Part shown: positions 4,681 to 5,955 of the stretch, piece by piece
Numbering within the stretch: position 1 is the stretch's first letter
How the letters are laid out: the number at the start of each line of letters is the position of its first letter
From: Spirochaetaceae bacterium
Lineage (GTDB): Bacteria > Spirochaetota > Spirochaetia > DSM-27196 > SLST01
Direction: 5' to 3'
DNA length: 5,955 nucleotides
Assembly (NCBI GenBank): GCA_007129695.1
Contig: SKVA01000072.1
Coordinates: 1 to 5,955, forward strand
Position numbers and translations under genes: made by a program
The notes under the pieces: generated by a model
Databases searched by the model: none
What the model was told of the DNA's origin: nothing
What the model saw: only the letters and a program-made list of their open reading frames with translations

Positions 4681-5955
4681 GTGACCCGAAACCCGTTTCA
4701 GGCCGCCGACACCGTCTACATGGTCGGCATCAAGGGCACCGGCATGGCGGCGCTCGCGGAGATCCTGGTCGCGCGCGGCCTGTCGGTCACCGGCTCTGAC
4801 GTCGCCGAGCGCTTCTACACCGACCGGATCCTCCAGAACGCGGGGATCGCGTACACCGAGGGCTTCGACGCGTCGAATCTGCCCCATGATGTCGACGTCG
4901 TCGTCTACTCTTCGGCCTACGATCGATCGACCCATCCCGAGCTCGTCGCGGCATCGCGCCGGTCGATCCTCTGCATCGAGTATACCGAGGCGCTCGGAGC
5001 CATTTCCCGTGAGGCGTTTTCCGTCGGCGTGTCGGGGGTCCACGGCAAAACGACGACGACGGCGCTCGTGGCGGCGCTCGTACGCGCGCACCAGTCGCCC
5101 GGGACGGTTCTTGCCGGCAGCGCACTTGCCGACGTCGGTGGACGCTCGACGCTGATCCAGGGCCGCGACTTCCTGGTCGCCGAGACGTGCGAGTACCGAC
5201 GCCACTTCCTGCGCTTCGCACCCGCTGCCGTTGTGATCACCAATGTAGAGGCCGATCACCTGGACTACTTTGCCGATGCGGCCGATGTTGAGGCCGCGTT
5301 CGCCGAGTACGCACGGTTGCTTCCCCGATCAGGAACGCTGATCGTGTGCGCCGACGATCCCGGTGCCGCAAGAGTCGTCGACTCGGTCGTCCGGGAACGA
5401 CCCGACCTGCGCATCGTGGGCTACGGGGCGTCGGCCGCCGGGTCCTATCGGATGGCCGTTACGTCGCGTGCGTCGGGGATGATCGGATTCACGGTCGGCG
5501 ATCTGGAGCTGGAGCTGCACGTGCCCGGCGATCACAACGCGCTGAACACGGCGGCGGCGATAGCCGCGTTCGATACGCTACCCGCTGTGACACGCGACGC
5601 CGACCTGACTCGCCGGGCGATCGCCGGGTTCAGCGGAACCCGACGCAGGAGCGAAGTGGTGGGCACGCGCGACGGGGTCACGGTCGTCGACGACTACGCA
5701 CACCATCCGACCGCCATAGTGGCGACGCTCGCGGGGCTGCGCTCGTTCTATCCGGGGCGCCGTCTTGTGCTGAGCTTCATGTCGCACACGTACACCAGGA
5801 CGGTGCGCCTGCTCGACGAGCTCGCAGACGCGCTCATCGGTGCCGATGAGCTCGTCCTACACGACATCTACGCGTCCGCGCGCGAGTCGCGTCCCGACGG
5901 CGTCGACGGGCGGATCCTGGTCGATGCGGTGCGCGCGCGCGGTGTGGACGCGCGC
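4681..5955 (+). CDS. murC: UDP-N-acetylmuramate--L-alanine ligase MurC (3' end beyond window)
   Basis: The frame is open from GTG 4681 to the right edge (425 codons), roughly 40-60 residues short of a full MurC. The enzyme joins L-alanine to UDP-MurNAc with ATP in the cytoplasm, the first peptide step of peptidoglycan synthesis. Visible motifs are the nucleotide-sugar loop VGIKGTGMAALAEIL (15-29), the ATP loop GVSGVHGKTTTT (116-127, Lys123), AETCEYRRHF and ITNVEADHLDYF (167-197), PGDHNALNTAAAIA (282-295), GTRRRSEVVG (319-328) and VVDDYAHHPTAI (335-346), then HTYTRTVRLLDE (369-380). This order identifies MurC over MurD/E/F; Mpl is less likely because the AETCEY and DYAHHPT contexts fit MurC. 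GAGGAG at 4669-4674 lies six bases before the GTG, which supports this start over ATG 4720. It follows the 185-aa gene by 20 bp in the same operon. Confidence 0.95.
   Translation, partial: MTRNPFQAADTVYMVGIKGTGMAALAEILVARGLSVTGSDVAERFYTDRILQNAGIAYTEGFDASNLPHDVDVVVYSSAYDRSTHPELVAASRRSILCIEYTEALGAISREAFSVGVSGVHGKTTTTALVAALVRAHQSPGTVLAGSALADVGGRSTLIQGRDFLVAETCEYRRHFLRFAPAAVVITNVEADHLDYFADAADVEAAFAEYARLLPRSGTLIVCADDPGAARVVDSVVRERPDLRIVGYGASAAGSYRMAVTSRASGMIGFTVGDLELELHVPGDHNALNTAAAIAAFDTLPAVTRDADLTRRAIAGFSGTRRRSEVVGTRDGVTVVDDYAHHPTAIVATLAGLRSFYPGRRLVLSFMSHTYTRTVRLLDELADALIGADELVLHDIYASARESRPDGVDGRILVDAVRARGVDAR

Noticed and set aside
1..5955. Search for CRISPR, insertion sequences, toxin-antitoxin or defence genes, tRNAs and riboswitches
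   Set aside because: No repeat-spacer pattern, terminal inverted repeats, transposase motifs or cloverleaf-like segments were seen. Every sizeable stretch is covered by a housekeeping gene except the 126-bp gap before topA.

Overview
The window is a compact, high-GC (roughly 60-65% by eye) stretch of bacterial housekeeping genes. It carries no mobile element, CRISPR array, tRNA/rRNA gene or obvious novel system that I can see. Two real genes run off the edges: the 3' end of an rsmE-like methyltransferase gene at the left and murC, missing its 3' end, at the right. The MurC variant signature, the zinc-finger-free TopA and the small protein upstream of murC remind me of high-GC members of the Spirochaetes. 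That placement rests on remembered family resemblance and is tentative.

Left block (1-1032, plus strand): the last 41 codons of a 16S rRNA m3U1498 methyltransferase (RsmE) overlap the start of a RimJ-type GNAT N-acetyltransferase by 8 bases. A perfect 9-bp hairpin closes the rimJ-like gene. A well-formed sigma-70 type promoter (TTGACG, 17 bp, TATATC) then drives rpmB (ribosomal protein bL28). All three genes act on or belong to the ribosome.

Middle block (1056-4061, minus strand): topA (DNA topoisomerase I, 852 aa) is convergent with rpmB across only 23 bp. Upstream of it on the same strand is yidD, encoding a small factor that helps membrane protein insertion. A 126-bp gap between them holds a good topA promoter (TTTACA, 17 bp, TATTCA). 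The C-terminal part of TopA has four GPY-type repeats in place of zinc ribbons.

Right block (4042-5955, plus strand): an extended -10 promoter lying inside the 5' end of yidD reads the other way into an unrecognised 185-aa basic protein. It continues, after a 20-bp gap, into murC (UDP-N-acetylmuramate--L-alanine ligase). The two are almost certainly one transcript. The small protein has a motif layout that looks like a zinc-binding domain with all four presumed ligands replaced. It is the least explained item in the window.

GATC, often as CGATCG, is strikingly frequent throughout, at about four to five times expectation in the part I counted. Most other long open frames are shadows produced by the GC-rich coding sequence.
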